NCBI RefSeq assembly: GCF_041434935.1
Contig: NZ_CP107964.1
Span: 124,001-188,000 of the forward strand
Origin: Kitasatospora sp. NBC_00374
GTDB lineage: Bacteria > Actinomycetota > Actinomycetes > Streptomycetales > Streptomycetaceae
DNA length: 64,000 bases
Direction of reading: 5' to 3'
The notes below the pieces were generated by a model. The model made no database searches. It was given only the letters and a program-made list of their open reading frames with translations, and was not told where the DNA came from. The translations under genes and the position numbers were made by a program. Shown here in pieces: positions 52,567 to 60,903 of the stretch. The first letter of the stretch is position 1. Each line of letters opens with the position of its first letter.

Positions 52567-52660
52567 ACGGAGGGCAGGATTCGAACCTGCGCGGGCCCCA
52601 GGGGGACCTGCTCGGCCATCACGGGCCAGGCGCCCGGTGAACCGCTCCGGGCACCTCTCC
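52567..52660 (-). ncRNA. tRNA-Ser-like RNA, degenerate copy C
   Basis: Same core as copies A and B: GNRA loop GTGA, D arm CCCG/CGGG and intact T arm. It carries lesions: two bases are missing in the 3' acceptor strand (CCTCCG for CCTCTCCG), one G is missing from the variable arm, and the pair closing the GNRA loop is C-U. The upstream 11-bp repeat module is also missing. Probably not functional. Confidence 0.8.
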
Positions 52661-52873
52661 CAGTGCCGGGAGCCGCGCTCGCGCTCCCTGACGTGCCTTC
52701 GCGGTCCGAAGCGATGGGGCGTTCGTCGACCGGTGGACGGGCGATCGATGAACTCGCTTGGTTGCTGCTCCCGTTGGTACCGGTGAGGGCCCGCCGGGCG
52801 GGCGCCGGACGGGCTGCGGCCCGGGTGCCCCGGGCGGCTGACGAGGCCCGGTCCCGACCAGTCAGGAGCAGAC

Positions 52874-53335
52874 ATGAACAAGATCAAGGCCGCCGTCACG
52901 GCCGCCGCCGTCCTCGCCGGAATCGGGCTGAGCGCGGCTCCCGCGTCGGCAGGTGACATCGGTGTCCCCGCCACCCCCGCGCACTGCGGCAACAAGCAGT
53001 TCGGCGGCACCTTCCTGTGCGGCGGTGCCTACGGTGAGGGCGGGACCTACTTCGGCTTCCGGGACGGCACCAGCGAGATCTTCGTGATCGGAACCGACCA
53101 CGCCGTGTGGACGCGCTGGACGATCGGCAGCTCCGGCAAGCTGAGCGCCTGGACCTCCATGGGCGGCTATTTCACGAGCAAGGTCGAGATAACCCGCCAG
53201 ACCCTCGGCGGCGCCTTCACCATCACCGCACGCGGCAGCGACAACCGCACATGGTCCCGCGACCGTGACCAGAACGGGAACTGGAGCGCCTGGTACACCC
53301 ACGGCACGTCGTCGGCCGGCACCGGCAACGCCTGA
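52874..53335 (+). CDS. Small secreted protein (lectin-like repeat)
   Basis: Predicted 153 residues, ATG 52874 after GTCAGGAGCAGAC. The signal peptide ends at SAAPASAGD. The mature part has two Cys (HCGNKQFGGTFLCGG) and a tectonin/PLL-like pattern: DGTSEIFVIGTDHAVWTRWTIGSSGKLSAWTSMGGYF and RGSDNRTWSRDRDQNGNWSAWYTHG, aromatic-rich beta blades. A binding protein; ligand unknown. Confidence 0.85.
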   Translation: MNKIKAAVTAAAVLAGIGLSAAPASAGDIGVPATPAHCGNKQFGGTFLCGGAYGEGGTYFGFRDGTSEIFVIGTDHAVWTRWTIGSSGKLSAWTSMGGYFTSKVEITRQTLGGAFTITARGSDNRTWSRDRDQNGNWSAWYTHGTSSAGTGNA

Positions 53336-53804
53336 TCGTGGTGGGGGGTCCCGGAGAATCGGTCCATGACCGCTCCGGGGCCTCCCCCTCGCGCGTCGGG
53401 TGCACGTGGATCTGGCGCGGGTGTGCGCGGCCGGCTGCCGCCGTCGGTGGGTTCCGCAACACCTGGCGCGGGCAGTACCGACCGCAGGAGCGTGTCCGTC
53501 CGTGGCTCTCGCCGTCCATCGGTGCCTGCCCACCAACGGCGACAGCCGGCACATCACCGGCGGCGGGCACGGGTACACGCCCGGCACGGCCGGGTCGGAC
53601 CGGCCGCCGGGTGTGGCGTACCTGGAGCAGATCGCCCGCGGTGCCGAGTAGTACCCGGGCCTCCCACCCACCCGGGAGCCTCGCCTGCGAGGGTGCGGCG
53701 TCGTGTCCGCGGTCGCCGGACTGCCGGCGTGAAGAGGTTCACGCGGCGTCCTGTCCGATCGGCCCCGAGCGCGCGGAAGGGATGGGGGACCCGAGGGAGT
53801 CCCC
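53336..53804. other. Intergenic with a weak reading frame
   Basis: The plus-strand frame ending near 53651 reads LPTNGDSRHITGGGHGYTPGTAGSDRPPGVAYLEQIARGAE, with reasonable composition but no start, partner or family I recognise. Probably a gene fragment. No other feature seen. Confidence 0.4.
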
Positions 53805-54021
53805 GTGGACCTGATGCTCACCCAGCCCGACTCCCCCGAGTACGTCCTGTACGCGTTCGCCGGCGAGCTCGGCGTGATCACGACCGACAGCGTCGGGGGA
53901 CGGCCTGAGCGCCGGCACCATCGCCCTGCTCACCGCCGCCTACTTCCCCGACGAGTACCGCCTCACCGTGACCCGCCTCTACCGCCGCCGCTACGGCCGG
54001 GCCTGGGAGCGGCTGGTCTGA
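53805..54021 (+). pseudogene. Frameshifted small protein gene
   Basis: From GTG 53805 (GAGGGAGT upstream) the frame gives MDLMLTQPDSPEYVLYAFAGELGVITTDSVG. In a run of five G (53895-53899) the reading breaks. Removing one G continues it as DGLSAGTIALLTAAYFPDEYRLTVTRLYRRRYGRAWERLV and a stop at 54019. This is a clean single-base frameshift of an otherwise complete gene of about 71 codons. No family assigned. Confidence 0.75.
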
Positions 54022-54176
54022 CGCACAGCCCGACCGGCGACGCCGCCCCGCGCCGCGAACGAGAACGGTCCGCCCCGTACTGCTCGCGGGACGGGCCGGT
54101 GCTTCTCAGTGCAGACGGGACCGTACCGCATCAGACCGGCCGACAGCCCCCGCGCGAGGAGGCGCCCGCCTGTCGG

Positions 54177-54794
54177 CTACGGCTCGGCGGGAGCGCCGTT
54201 GCCCCCGGCCCGGCCCGCGGCGCCGAATCGCCACGCCTCGATGTCGCGGTAACGGATCGGCCCAGGGCCGCGGCCGATGTTGCTGCCGACCAGGTGGAGA
54301 CGCTCGGTGCGCCACGGTCGGCCCACGAACCCGGAGAGCCCGGCCGCGGCCTGCGGCACGCTGGTGGAATCGTCGCGACGGGACCGCGCCAGGGTCAGAT
54401 GGGGGCGCAGCGGGCGGTTGTTGAACTCGATCCCGCAGGACCTGGCCAGGTCCCGGACGTCGGCGGCGAGCAGGTGCAGTCCCTCCAGGTCCCCGTCGAT
54501 CCCGCTCCACAGCAGTCGCTCGTCGAAGTGGCCGCCCCCACGCAGCCCCAGCTGCAGAGCGGGGTGCGACGCCGCCCGGCCGGCCAGCACCGACCGCAGC
54601 AACGGCACTGCCGTGGAGGGCAGCTCACCGAGGAAGGCCAGAGTGATGTGCCAGTCCTCGATCCGGTTCCACCGCAGCCGCGGGTACCTGGTGTAAGCGG
54701 GCTGCAGGACCCGGGCCAGCTCGTCCTTGGCGTCGTCGGGCGGAGCCAACGCCACGAAGACACGCAGGGTCGAGGGCTCGGGGGGAACGTCCAC
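54177..54794 (-). CDS. thpR: RNA 2',3'-cyclic phosphodiesterase (ThpR)
   Basis: Predicted 205 residues from GTG 54794. It has both HxT motifs of the 2H phosphoesterase family: EDWHITLAFLGELP and RPHLTLARSR, spaced as in ThpR/LigT, with the usual N-terminal RVFVALAPPDDAK. The enzyme acts on 2',3'-cyclic phosphate or 2'-5' linkages of RNA. It is isolated, with no RNA-repair partner visible. Confidence 0.93.
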   Translation of the reverse strand: MDVPPEPSTLRVFVALAPPDDAKDELARVLQPAYTRYPRLRWNRIEDWHITLAFLGELPSTAVPLLRSVLAGRAASHPALQLGLRGGGHFDERLLWSGIDGDLEGLHLLAADVRDLARSCGIEFNNRPLRPHLTLARSRRDDSTSVPQAAAGLSGFVGRPWRTERLHLVGSNIGRGPGPIRYRDIEAWRFGAAGRAGGNGAPAEP

Positions 54795-55019
54795 CAGGGA
54801 TTTCTAGCACCCCACCAGCGTTCCCGGCCGGGGAGGAGACCCGCCTGCGGCGCAGCCACCCGGCAGCGCCGGTCAGGACGGCGTGCCGGCACCGTCGACC
54901 GGAACGTCGCCGACACTCCCCGGCTCCCCGCCGCGCCGCGCCGCGGCCGACCGACGGAAGCACCGGCCCGGACAGCGTCCACCAGGCGCCGCACACCGGC
55001 ACCGGCGGGGGCCGGGGAG

Positions 55020-55667
55020 TCAGGACGGCGTCGGGGCAGCCTCCCAGGCGAACCCGTCAGGGTCGGTGAAGGTGCCGGCGGTGCTGCCGAGGACGATGCG
55101 GTGCGAGCCGGCGCCGTCGGCGGGGACACCGAGGTCCTTGGCAAGGGCACGGCGCTTGTACAGCGCCAGCTTGACGGGGCCGGACTGTCCAGGGGCGAAC
55201 TCGGTGTACTTGCCACCGAAGCTCTTGGCCACGGTCAGGCCACGGCCGACGTAGGACTGCTTGGTGGCCTTCACGTCCTCGACTCCGAGCAGCAGGACGA
55301 CCTCGTCGATCTCGCGGGTGGCGGGGCCCGTGTCCTTCTTCGCCGAGGTCGCGATCTTCCAGATCGTCCCGTCCGGTGCCTGGACGACGCCACCGTAGCC
55401 CCACAGCGACTTCGCGGCAGGCTTCAGCACCGTGGCGCCGGCGGCCACTGCGGCGCCGACGAAGCCATCAACGGTGCCCGGCCCGGACACCGTGAGCGCC
55501 AGAGTGAAGCCGCGGAATCCGTTCGAGTGCGCCTCGGACGCCCGCAGGCGTATGTACGTGTCCACGCCGAAGTCGCTGTAGAAGCGGCGGGCAGCCTCAA
55601 GGCCGGCCACCTCGACGGTGACGGACACGAGGGATGTGTGGGCTGTGGTGGAGGTGGTGGTTGCCAT
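55020..55667 (-). CDS. VOC (glyoxalase/bleomycin resistance) family protein
   Basis: Predicted 215 residues from ATG 55667. Two VOC half-domains: VSVTVEVAGLEAARRFYSDFGVDTYIRLRASEAHSNGFRGFTLALTVSGPG...VVQAPDGTIWKIATSAKKDTG and a second beginning IDEVVLLLGVEDVKATKQSYVGRGL and ending FTDPDGFAWEAAP. The alternating metal-binding His/Glu pattern is not fully kept, so it may bind a ligand and not catalyse. Function unknown. Confidence 0.9.
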   Translation of the reverse strand: MATTTSTTAHTSLVSVTVEVAGLEAARRFYSDFGVDTYIRLRASEAHSNGFRGFTLALTVSGPGTVDGFVGAAVAAGATVLKPAAKSLWGYGGVVQAPDGTIWKIATSAKKDTGPATREIDEVVLLLGVEDVKATKQSYVGRGLTVAKSFGGKYTEFAPGQSGPVKLALYKRRALAKDLGVPADGAGSHRIVLGSTAGTFTDPDGFAWEAAPTPS

Positions 55668-56423
55668 GACCAAGACGCTAGGAGGTGCACAGCCACCAGG
55701 GCTTCTCGAATCCTGACCGGTCCTGAGACCTGGTTCAGAGCGGGACCCCGCGGTGTTCAAGGACGGGGAGGATGTCAACCGGTGGACCACCGCCCGCCGG
55801 CACCTCGCCACCACGGCGGACGAGGCCCTCCCCGGGGAGAACGGCGTGGCCGCCCACAGCGCCGTGCCCGTCCCGTTCGCGGCCGCCGCAGGGAGTGAGG
55901 CCGTACGGATGGGATGACCGCTTACGGCTCCCGGGCCTACTCGTCCCTGCCCCGGACCCGACCGGACAGACACCGTCCCAGTGCCCCGTCGTGGTGCCGG
56001 GAAGCCCCGCGACCCCGGCGTTACCGCCTCGGGATGTCCCGCACGAGCCGCTCCCGCGCCAGGTGCGCGGCCCACACCTCGCCCGGCGCGGTCCCCGGCC
56101 AGACGATGGCTTCCCCGGTGGCCCGGGAACGGCGTCCTCGTTGCGCAGGGCATGAAGAAGATCACCGCGCTCGGCGCGGAGGACTCCGACGTCCACACCC
56201 CCGCCGGATGGAAGCCGCTCCCTGCGGGCACGCGCCGTGACCTGCTGCTCGGTCCGGCGCGGGCCCTGGACGCCGGGCCGGGGAGCGGCCGAGAGCAGCG
56301 CAGGGCGGCCGGGACGATGGGGCGGTGACCGAACTCTGGCGGCCGGCGGACTCCCGACGCCGCAGACATCCCCGACCACGTGACGCCCAGCGTTTGACCG
56401 GGGGTCGAGTCGGGCGTGCGATG
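55668..56423. other. Long intergenic stretch with fragments
   Basis: No complete gene. On the plus strand a fragment (from 55753) reads VFKDGEDVNRWTTARRHLATTADEALPGENGVAAHSAVPVPFAAAAG and ends at 55917. On the minus strand another reads GEAIVWPGTAPGEVWAAHLARERLVRDIPRR and stops at about 56020. Both look like remnants. No families assigned. Confidence 0.45.
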
Positions 56424-56829
56424 GAAGGTGGGCGGGGCGGGTGCGGGATGCCCGTTCCGCGGCGGACCGGGACGGAGGCGCAGCCATGTACGTCCGCACC
56501 ATCTACCTGACCGGTGATCCGGCGCTGGCCGACAAGGCGCTGGAGGGGCTGAAGGCGGAATCCGTCGGACTGCTCTCCGGTCAGGCCGGCTACCGGGGGT
56601 TCAGCATCTTCTCGGACCGGCGGCTCGGAAAGATCCTGCTGGGTTCGTGGTGGGAGAGCGCGCAGAACGAGCGGGACAGCTACACGGCGCTGCACGACCA
56701 GCGCCAGGAGCTGCTGACCGTATTCGGCGGCACGATCAGCGTGGCCAGCTGGGAGGCCGCAGTGTCCCGCCGGGGCGACGCGCAGCCGGGGGCGGGGTTC
56801 CGGCTGGTACGCCTCGGGTTCGACCCGGC
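56424..56829 (+). repeat. 406-bp duplication, copy 1
   Basis: Nearly identical to 58442-58847 (seven differences, no gaps). It covers the leader and first two thirds of the antibiotic-biosynthesis-monooxygenase-like gene. Six of the seven differences are A here and G in copy 2. Confidence 0.93.
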
Positions 56830-57088
56830 GGCGGTCGACCGGCTGGTGGAGGCGTTCGAGGCGACCGCGCTGCCCGGGCTGGAGTCACTGGACGGGTTCG
56901 TCGGCGGCGCACTGCTGATCGACCGGACGCGCGGAACCGGGAGCGTCGGCGCGATCTTCCGCGACCGGGCGGCGCTGGAGGCCACCCGGGGAGCGCAGGC
57001 GCGGCTCCGCTCGAAGGCGGCGGAGGCGTCGGGCGTGCAGGTGCAGACACTCGAGGAGTTCGACGTCGAGCTCCTCGACCGGCCGTAG
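56486..57088 (+). CDS. Antibiotic biosynthesis monooxygenase-like protein
   Basis: Predicted 200 residues, ATG 56486 after GACGGAGGC. YVRTIYLTGDPALADKALEGLKAESVGLLSGQAGYRGFSIFSDRRLGKILLGSWWESAQNERDSYTALHDQRQELLTVFG matches the dimeric alpha/beta-barrel ABM fold, followed by a second similar half. Many members are heme-degrading or redox proteins; activity here is unknown. Its 5' part is duplicated at 58442. Confidence 0.85.
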   Translation: MYVRTIYLTGDPALADKALEGLKAESVGLLSGQAGYRGFSIFSDRRLGKILLGSWWESAQNERDSYTALHDQRQELLTVFGGTISVASWEAAVSRRGDAQPGAGFRLVRLGFDPAAVDRLVEAFEATALPGLESLDGFVGGALLIDRTRGTGSVGAIFRDRAALEATRGAQARLRSKAAEASGVQVQTLEEFDVELLDRP

Positions 57089-57443
57089 GCCGGCAGGGGC
57101 TCGGGAACCGCGGCAGCCGGCTGCCCGCCCGCTCCCGGCACCCGGCCCGCGACGAACCGGACCGGACGACCGGACCGGACCGGACGCAGCGCGGTCGGGG
57201 GCGTCCTGGGGCCCCGGTGGGAAGGGCGCAGCGCAGCGGGCCCCCGGCCGCCCCGGCGCCGGGCGCGGAGCAGTTCGCCGTCCGGCGCGGGCGCGAGCAC
57301 CTGCTCGACGTCGGCCGGGTCCACGCCGTCTTCGTCGCCGACGCCCGCAGGCGGGGCGAGGCCTGCGGCCCGCTCGACCTCCTCCCCGCCGTCGGCACCG
57401 AACAGACCGCGGCACAGCTGTGTGGATGGCGGGGCGTTGCTGG
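57089..57443. other. Intergenic with a possible fragment
   Basis: A plus-strand frame reads EQFAVRRGREHLLDVGRVHAVFVADARRRGEACGPLDLLPAVGTEQTAAQLCGW (about 57265-57440), with protein-like composition but no start or clear family. Otherwise nothing seen. Confidence 0.4.
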
Positions 57444-57968
57444 TCATGTCTGGGGGTCGGGATCGAGCTCCTTGACCAGGAAGACGGCGGGGTCTGCGAC
57501 TTGGTGTTCGGCGCCTGTGTCATCGGTGTAGAAGTAGCGATCCAGGTAACGGACGGTGGGCCGGTACCCCAAGCGGGCGTAGAGTGCTGCGGCTCGCGGA
57601 TTCCCGTGATCGTCGACTCCCAATCCGATCAGGCGTGCGCCTCGTTCGGCAGCAAGCTGTTCGGCGTGGCGGATCAGGGCGCTGCCTGTCCCGCGGGACT
57701 GCAGCGCATCGACGACGTGCAAACCGTTGATCTCCGGGCAGCCCGCTATGACGGCCCGCACTTCTGGTGCCGCGCATCCATCCCAACGGACCTCGCAGGT
57801 TCCGGCCAGCCGGGCGGCGTCCAGCCAGGCCACCAGGAACGTGCTGGTTCCCGCGAGCTGTCGGGCGAACCGCTGAGCGTGGTAGGAGATGGCGCTCGAG
57901 GAGGGCAGGCGCTCTTCCAGCGCATCCAGATCTTCTTGTCGGCAGGCCTTGATGTGCATGGGCATCAT
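57444..57968 (-). CDS. GNAT family acetyltransferase
   Basis: Predicted 174 residues from ATG 57968, the first of three Met codons within four; the start is therefore uncertain by a few residues. MHIKACRQEDLDALEERLPSSSAISYHAQRFARQL and EINGLHVVDALQSRGTGSALIRHAEQLAAERGARLIGLGVDDHGNPRAAALYARLGYRPTVRYLDRYFYTDDTG show the acetyl-CoA loop (SRGTGSALI) and the C-terminal GNAT fold. Substrate unknown. 57969-58249 holds no gene. Confidence 0.9.
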   Translation of the reverse strand: MMPMHIKACRQEDLDALEERLPSSSAISYHAQRFARQLAGTSTFLVAWLDAARLAGTCEVRWDGCAAPEVRAVIAGCPEINGLHVVDALQSRGTGSALIRHAEQLAAERGARLIGLGVDDHGNPRAAALYARLGYRPTVRYLDRYFYTDDTGAEHQVADPAVFLVKELDPDPQT

Positions 57969-58249
57969 GATGCTGTCCCGTCCGGCGCGGAGACGACGCA
58001 TTTTCGCCGGTGGGCTCGGTCGAGCTGTCCCGGGCTGACCCTGCCGTGTCGGCGGGAGTTTCCGGAGTCACCGACGGCCGAGGAAGATCCTTCGGGTCAA
58101 TCGGTTGGGAGTACTCGCAGACCGCGGCGTCACGGAGTGAGTTTGTAACCGGCCGTACGTGGGGAATGCGAGCTGGACGCCGTCACAGTGGTCGCGGGGC
58201 GGGGTCCAGTGGTGACTGAGCCTTCCCCCGGGACGTGAACACCGGAGTT

Positions 58250-58441
58250 TCATGCGGCGAGGGTGATCCTACGGGACGCCGCTGTCTGCTGTTCGAACTG
58301 GATCGGGCTGAGGTAGCCGAGCGTGGAGTGGCGTCGGCGGAGGTTGTAGAAGGAGATCCAGCGGAACACATCCAGCCTCGCCTGTTGCTGGCTGGCCCAG
58401 CGCGCTCCGTGCATCAACTCCCGCTTCATTGAGGCGAAGAA
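58250..58441 (-). pseudogene. IS3-family transposase C-terminal remnant
   Basis: The frame ending at 58250 reads SMKRELMHGARWASQQQARLDVFRWISFYNLRRRHSTLGYLSPIQFEQQTAASRRITLAA, the characteristic IS3 OrfB end (YNxxRRHSxLGYxSPxxFE). Only the last ~60 codons remain. It abuts the start of the 406-bp duplicated block, which suggests the rearrangement involved this element. Confidence 0.88.
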
Positions 58442-58847
58442 GAAGGTGGGCGGGGCGGGTGCGGGATGCCCGTTCCGCGGCGGACCGGGACGGAGGCGCA
58501 GCCATGTACGTCCGCACCATCTATCTGACCGGTGATCCGGCGCTGGCCGACAAGGCGCTGGAGGGGCTGAAGGCGGAATCCGTCGGGCTGCTCTCCGGTC
58601 AGGCCGGCTACCGGGGGTTCAGCATCTTCTCGGACCGGCGGCTCGGGAAGATCCTGCTGGGTTCGTGGTGGGAGAGCGCGCAGAACGAGCGGGACAGCTA
58701 CACGGCGCTGCACGACCAGCGCCAGGAGCTGCTGACCGTATTCGGCGGCACGGTCAGCGTGGCCGGCTGGGAGGCCGCGGTGTCCCGCCGGGGCGACGCG
58801 CAGCCGGGGGCGGGGTTCCGGCTGGTGCGCCTCGGGTTCGACCCGGC
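58442..58847 (+). repeat. 406-bp duplication, copy 2
   Basis: Copy of 56424-56829 (about 98.3% identical by count). The left boundary is exactly where the IS3 remnant ends; the right boundary cuts the ABM-like gene after FDPA. Confidence 0.93.
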
Positions 58848-58947
58848 AAGGCGCCCCGGGAGCGCCGATCTGACGCCCACCAGGGCGCGGGCGCATGGTC
58901 AACAGCCAGGTCAGGGACGGGCGGTGACGATCCGCAGGTCCCGCTGA
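58504..58947 (+). pseudogene. Truncated second copy of the ABM-like gene
   Basis: The same leader and start as the gene at 56486, but after residue ~116 the reading frame leaves the family (RRPGSADLTPTRARAHGQ...) and ends at 58947. The second half-domain is lost, so it is a non-functional partial duplicate. 58948-59216 holds no gene. Confidence 0.85.
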
Positions 58948-59216
58948 TCGGTGGGCCGGCTCCCGGCGGCTCCTGTCGCGCCGGGGTGGTCGGGGGCCGG
59001 TGGCGGGGCGGTCAGGGTCGGCGGCCGGATGCAGGGCGCGGGGGCGGCGTGCGATGGGCCAGTGTGCGGCGGGCCGGTGTGCGCAGCGTCGGCCACCCGG
59101 TGGTGGGTGGCGGCCGCGACGGTCCGCGTCTTCGGCCCGGCCAGAGGTCGGGAACGCGGCCGAGTCGGGCGGGACGCCACGTCCGGGGGCGGCTTGGTCC
59201 ACCGGCCGGAGAGGGG

Positions 59217-59311
59217 CGGAGAGGGCAGGATTCGAACCTGCGCGGGCCCCGAAGGGCCCTGCTCGGCCGTTGCCGGCCAGGCACCCGATGAACCGCTCCG
59301 GGCACCTCTCC
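59217..59311 (-). ncRNA. tRNA-Ser-like RNA with GNRA-capped arm, copy D
   Basis: 95 nt. Same acceptor, D and T arms as copies A and B. The anticodon position has TGCCTGGCCG-GCAA-CGGCCGAGCA: the GNRA loop is GCAA and its closing pair is G-C where A and B have A-U, a covariation that supports this hairpin. The variable arm is a perfect GGGCCC-TTCG-GGGCCC hairpin with a UUCG tetraloop. Discriminator G; no CCA encoded. Confidence 0.9.
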
Positions 59312-59333
59312 CAGCCAGGGACCCTCGCGTTCC

Positions 59334-59389
59334 CTGACGTGCTCTCAGGATGGCCCGGCGGCCTGACCGGGCACTGACACCCGACTGAT
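59334..59389 (-). promoter_or_regulatory. Promoter module of tRNA-like copy D
   Basis: CTGAC at 59363 and 59374 and CTGAT at 59385 (period 11), with CTGAC at 59334, 29 bp nearer the RNA, and CATCCT at the -10-like place on the sense strand. Same geometry as copies A and B. From here to the hupS leader no gene is seen. Confidence 0.7.
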
Positions 59390-59749
59390 CCGGGCCGCGC
59401 CCCGAGCAGGCGCAGCGGGACCGGCCGGGGCGGGCTGGTCCGGGCCGGCACCGAGGGCAGGGCCCGGCGTGAAGGCTCGGGGCGCGGCCGGACGCGGAGC
59501 AGCCAGGGCAGTTGGCGGCCCCGGGGGTGCTGGGTGGGCCCGCCACGTGCAGGGCCGGGTCCGAGGTCGGGGCTCGCGTGCGGCCTGTGGGCGGCCGAGG
59601 TGAGGGGCGCAGGGCGCTCACCGGGACGGCGTGGCGGGGAGGTTGCGTGGTGTGCGGCCCGCGCCGGCGGGCGGAATGCCCGACCGGCCCCTATGTTGGG
59701 GATGAAATAGCACAAAAACCCCATCGAATTCGGTTTTGGAGTCGTCGTC

Positions 59750-60343
59750 ATGAACAAGGGGCAGCTCGTGGAGGCGGTGGCCGGGCAACTCGGCAGCCGC
59801 AACGCCGCCGAGGACGCCGTGGACGCGGTGCTCGACGTCATGGTCCGCGCGGTGGTGGCCGGGGAGCGGGTGCAGGTCACCGGGTTCGGCACGCTGGAGA
59901 TGGTCGAGCGCGCCGGCCGCTACGCCCGCAACCCCCAGACCGGCGAGCGCGTCAGGGTCAAGAAGACCACCGTGCCCAGGTTCCGCCCCGGCCAGGGCTT
60001 CAAGGACCTGGTCTCCGGCGCGAAGAAGCTCCCCAAGGCAGGACCCGCCGTCGCCAAGGCCCCCAAGGGCTCCCTCACCACACCCAAGGCCACCGCCGGC
60101 TCCCCCGTCGCGAGGAGGGCCTCCACGAAGCGCCCCACCGCCACCGCCGCGCCGGCGGCACCAGCCAAGAAGACCGCCACCAAGAAGGCCACGACCACGG
60201 CGAGGACGACAGCCACCGCCCCTGGGACGAAGAAGACGACCGCCCCCGCCAAGAAGACCACCACCGCCAGAAAGACCGCACCCGGGGCGGGCAAGAAGAC
60301 GACCACGCCCGCCAAGCGGACCACCCGCCGCGCCACCACCTGA
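59750..60343 (+). CDS. hupS: HU-family protein with Lys/Ala/Thr-rich tail (HupS type)
   Basis: Predicted 197 residues, ATG 59750 with GGAG 9 bp upstream. Residues 1-90 are the HU core (MNKGQLVEAVAGQLG...ERVQVTGFGTLEMVERAGRYARNPQTGERVRVKKTTVPRFRPGQGFKDLVSG). The remaining ~107 residues are a histone-H1-like tail of PAKK/TTARKT repeats. HupS organises the nucleoid and affects spore dormancy in streptomycetes. An inverted repeat AAAACC-(11)-GGTTTT (59715-59737) just upstream may be an operator or part of the leader. Confidence 0.95.
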   Translation: MNKGQLVEAVAGQLGSRNAAEDAVDAVLDVMVRAVVAGERVQVTGFGTLEMVERAGRYARNPQTGERVRVKKTTVPRFRPGQGFKDLVSGAKKLPKAGPAVAKAPKGSLTTPKATAGSPVARRASTKRPTATAAPAAPAKKTATKKATTTARTTATAPGTKKTTAPAKKTTTARKTAPGAGKKTTTPAKRTTRRATT

Positions 60344-60674
60344 CCCGAACGGGCGCCCCGGCCCGGCACGAGCCCCGTGCCCGCCATGCGGTCGATCGCG
60401 CCGACGGCGGGCCCGGCACGCCGGGCTAAGACGAACGCCGAGCCCCCGCTCCACCGACTTCCAGTCGAGCGGCCGCCGGTCCCCCCGCCAACCGGTCAGC
60501 GCGACGACTTCCTCGGCCCACGACGGCTCATCGGATTCCACGGCACGGCATCTGGCCCTTGATCTGATCGTCGCGGACCGCGCCGAGTTTGCCAGCCCCG
60601 CTCCCTGTGACGGGCCCACGGTCCGGCTCCTCCAGTGGGCCACGACTTCGGCCGGACACCCGTTCTGCTGGCTC

Positions 60675-60899
60675 GTGGAACCTTCGGACCCGGACCAGTG
60701 GCCGGTCTTCACTCGTAGCGACAAGTGGGATCCCTGGGAGCGCTTCGACTGTTCCTCGGCGGAATTCATCCATCGGATACTGACCGATCCGCAGCACCCC
60801 TACTCCCTCGCGGAATATTTCGAGACGCCCTGGTTCACCTCTGCCGAGCAGGTCGAACAAGCCGAGGCGGACTTCTGGGACTCCCTGGGGTCTCGGTGA
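60675..60899 (+). pseudogene. SUKH-like C-terminal fragment
   Basis: From GTG 60675 the frame reads EPSDPDQWPVFTRSDKWDPWERFDCSSAEFIHRILTDPQHPYSLAEYFETPWFTSAEQVEQAEADFWDSLGSR. The WxRFDCSSxEFxxRxLTDxxHPYSxAxYFxTxWF pattern is the C-terminus of a streptomycete SMI1/SUKH-like family. The same frame stays open upstream with similar coding bias (back to ~60440) but without a usable start, so the gene is probably 5'-truncated. Confidence 0.55.
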
Positions 60900-60903
60900 A
60901 CGG

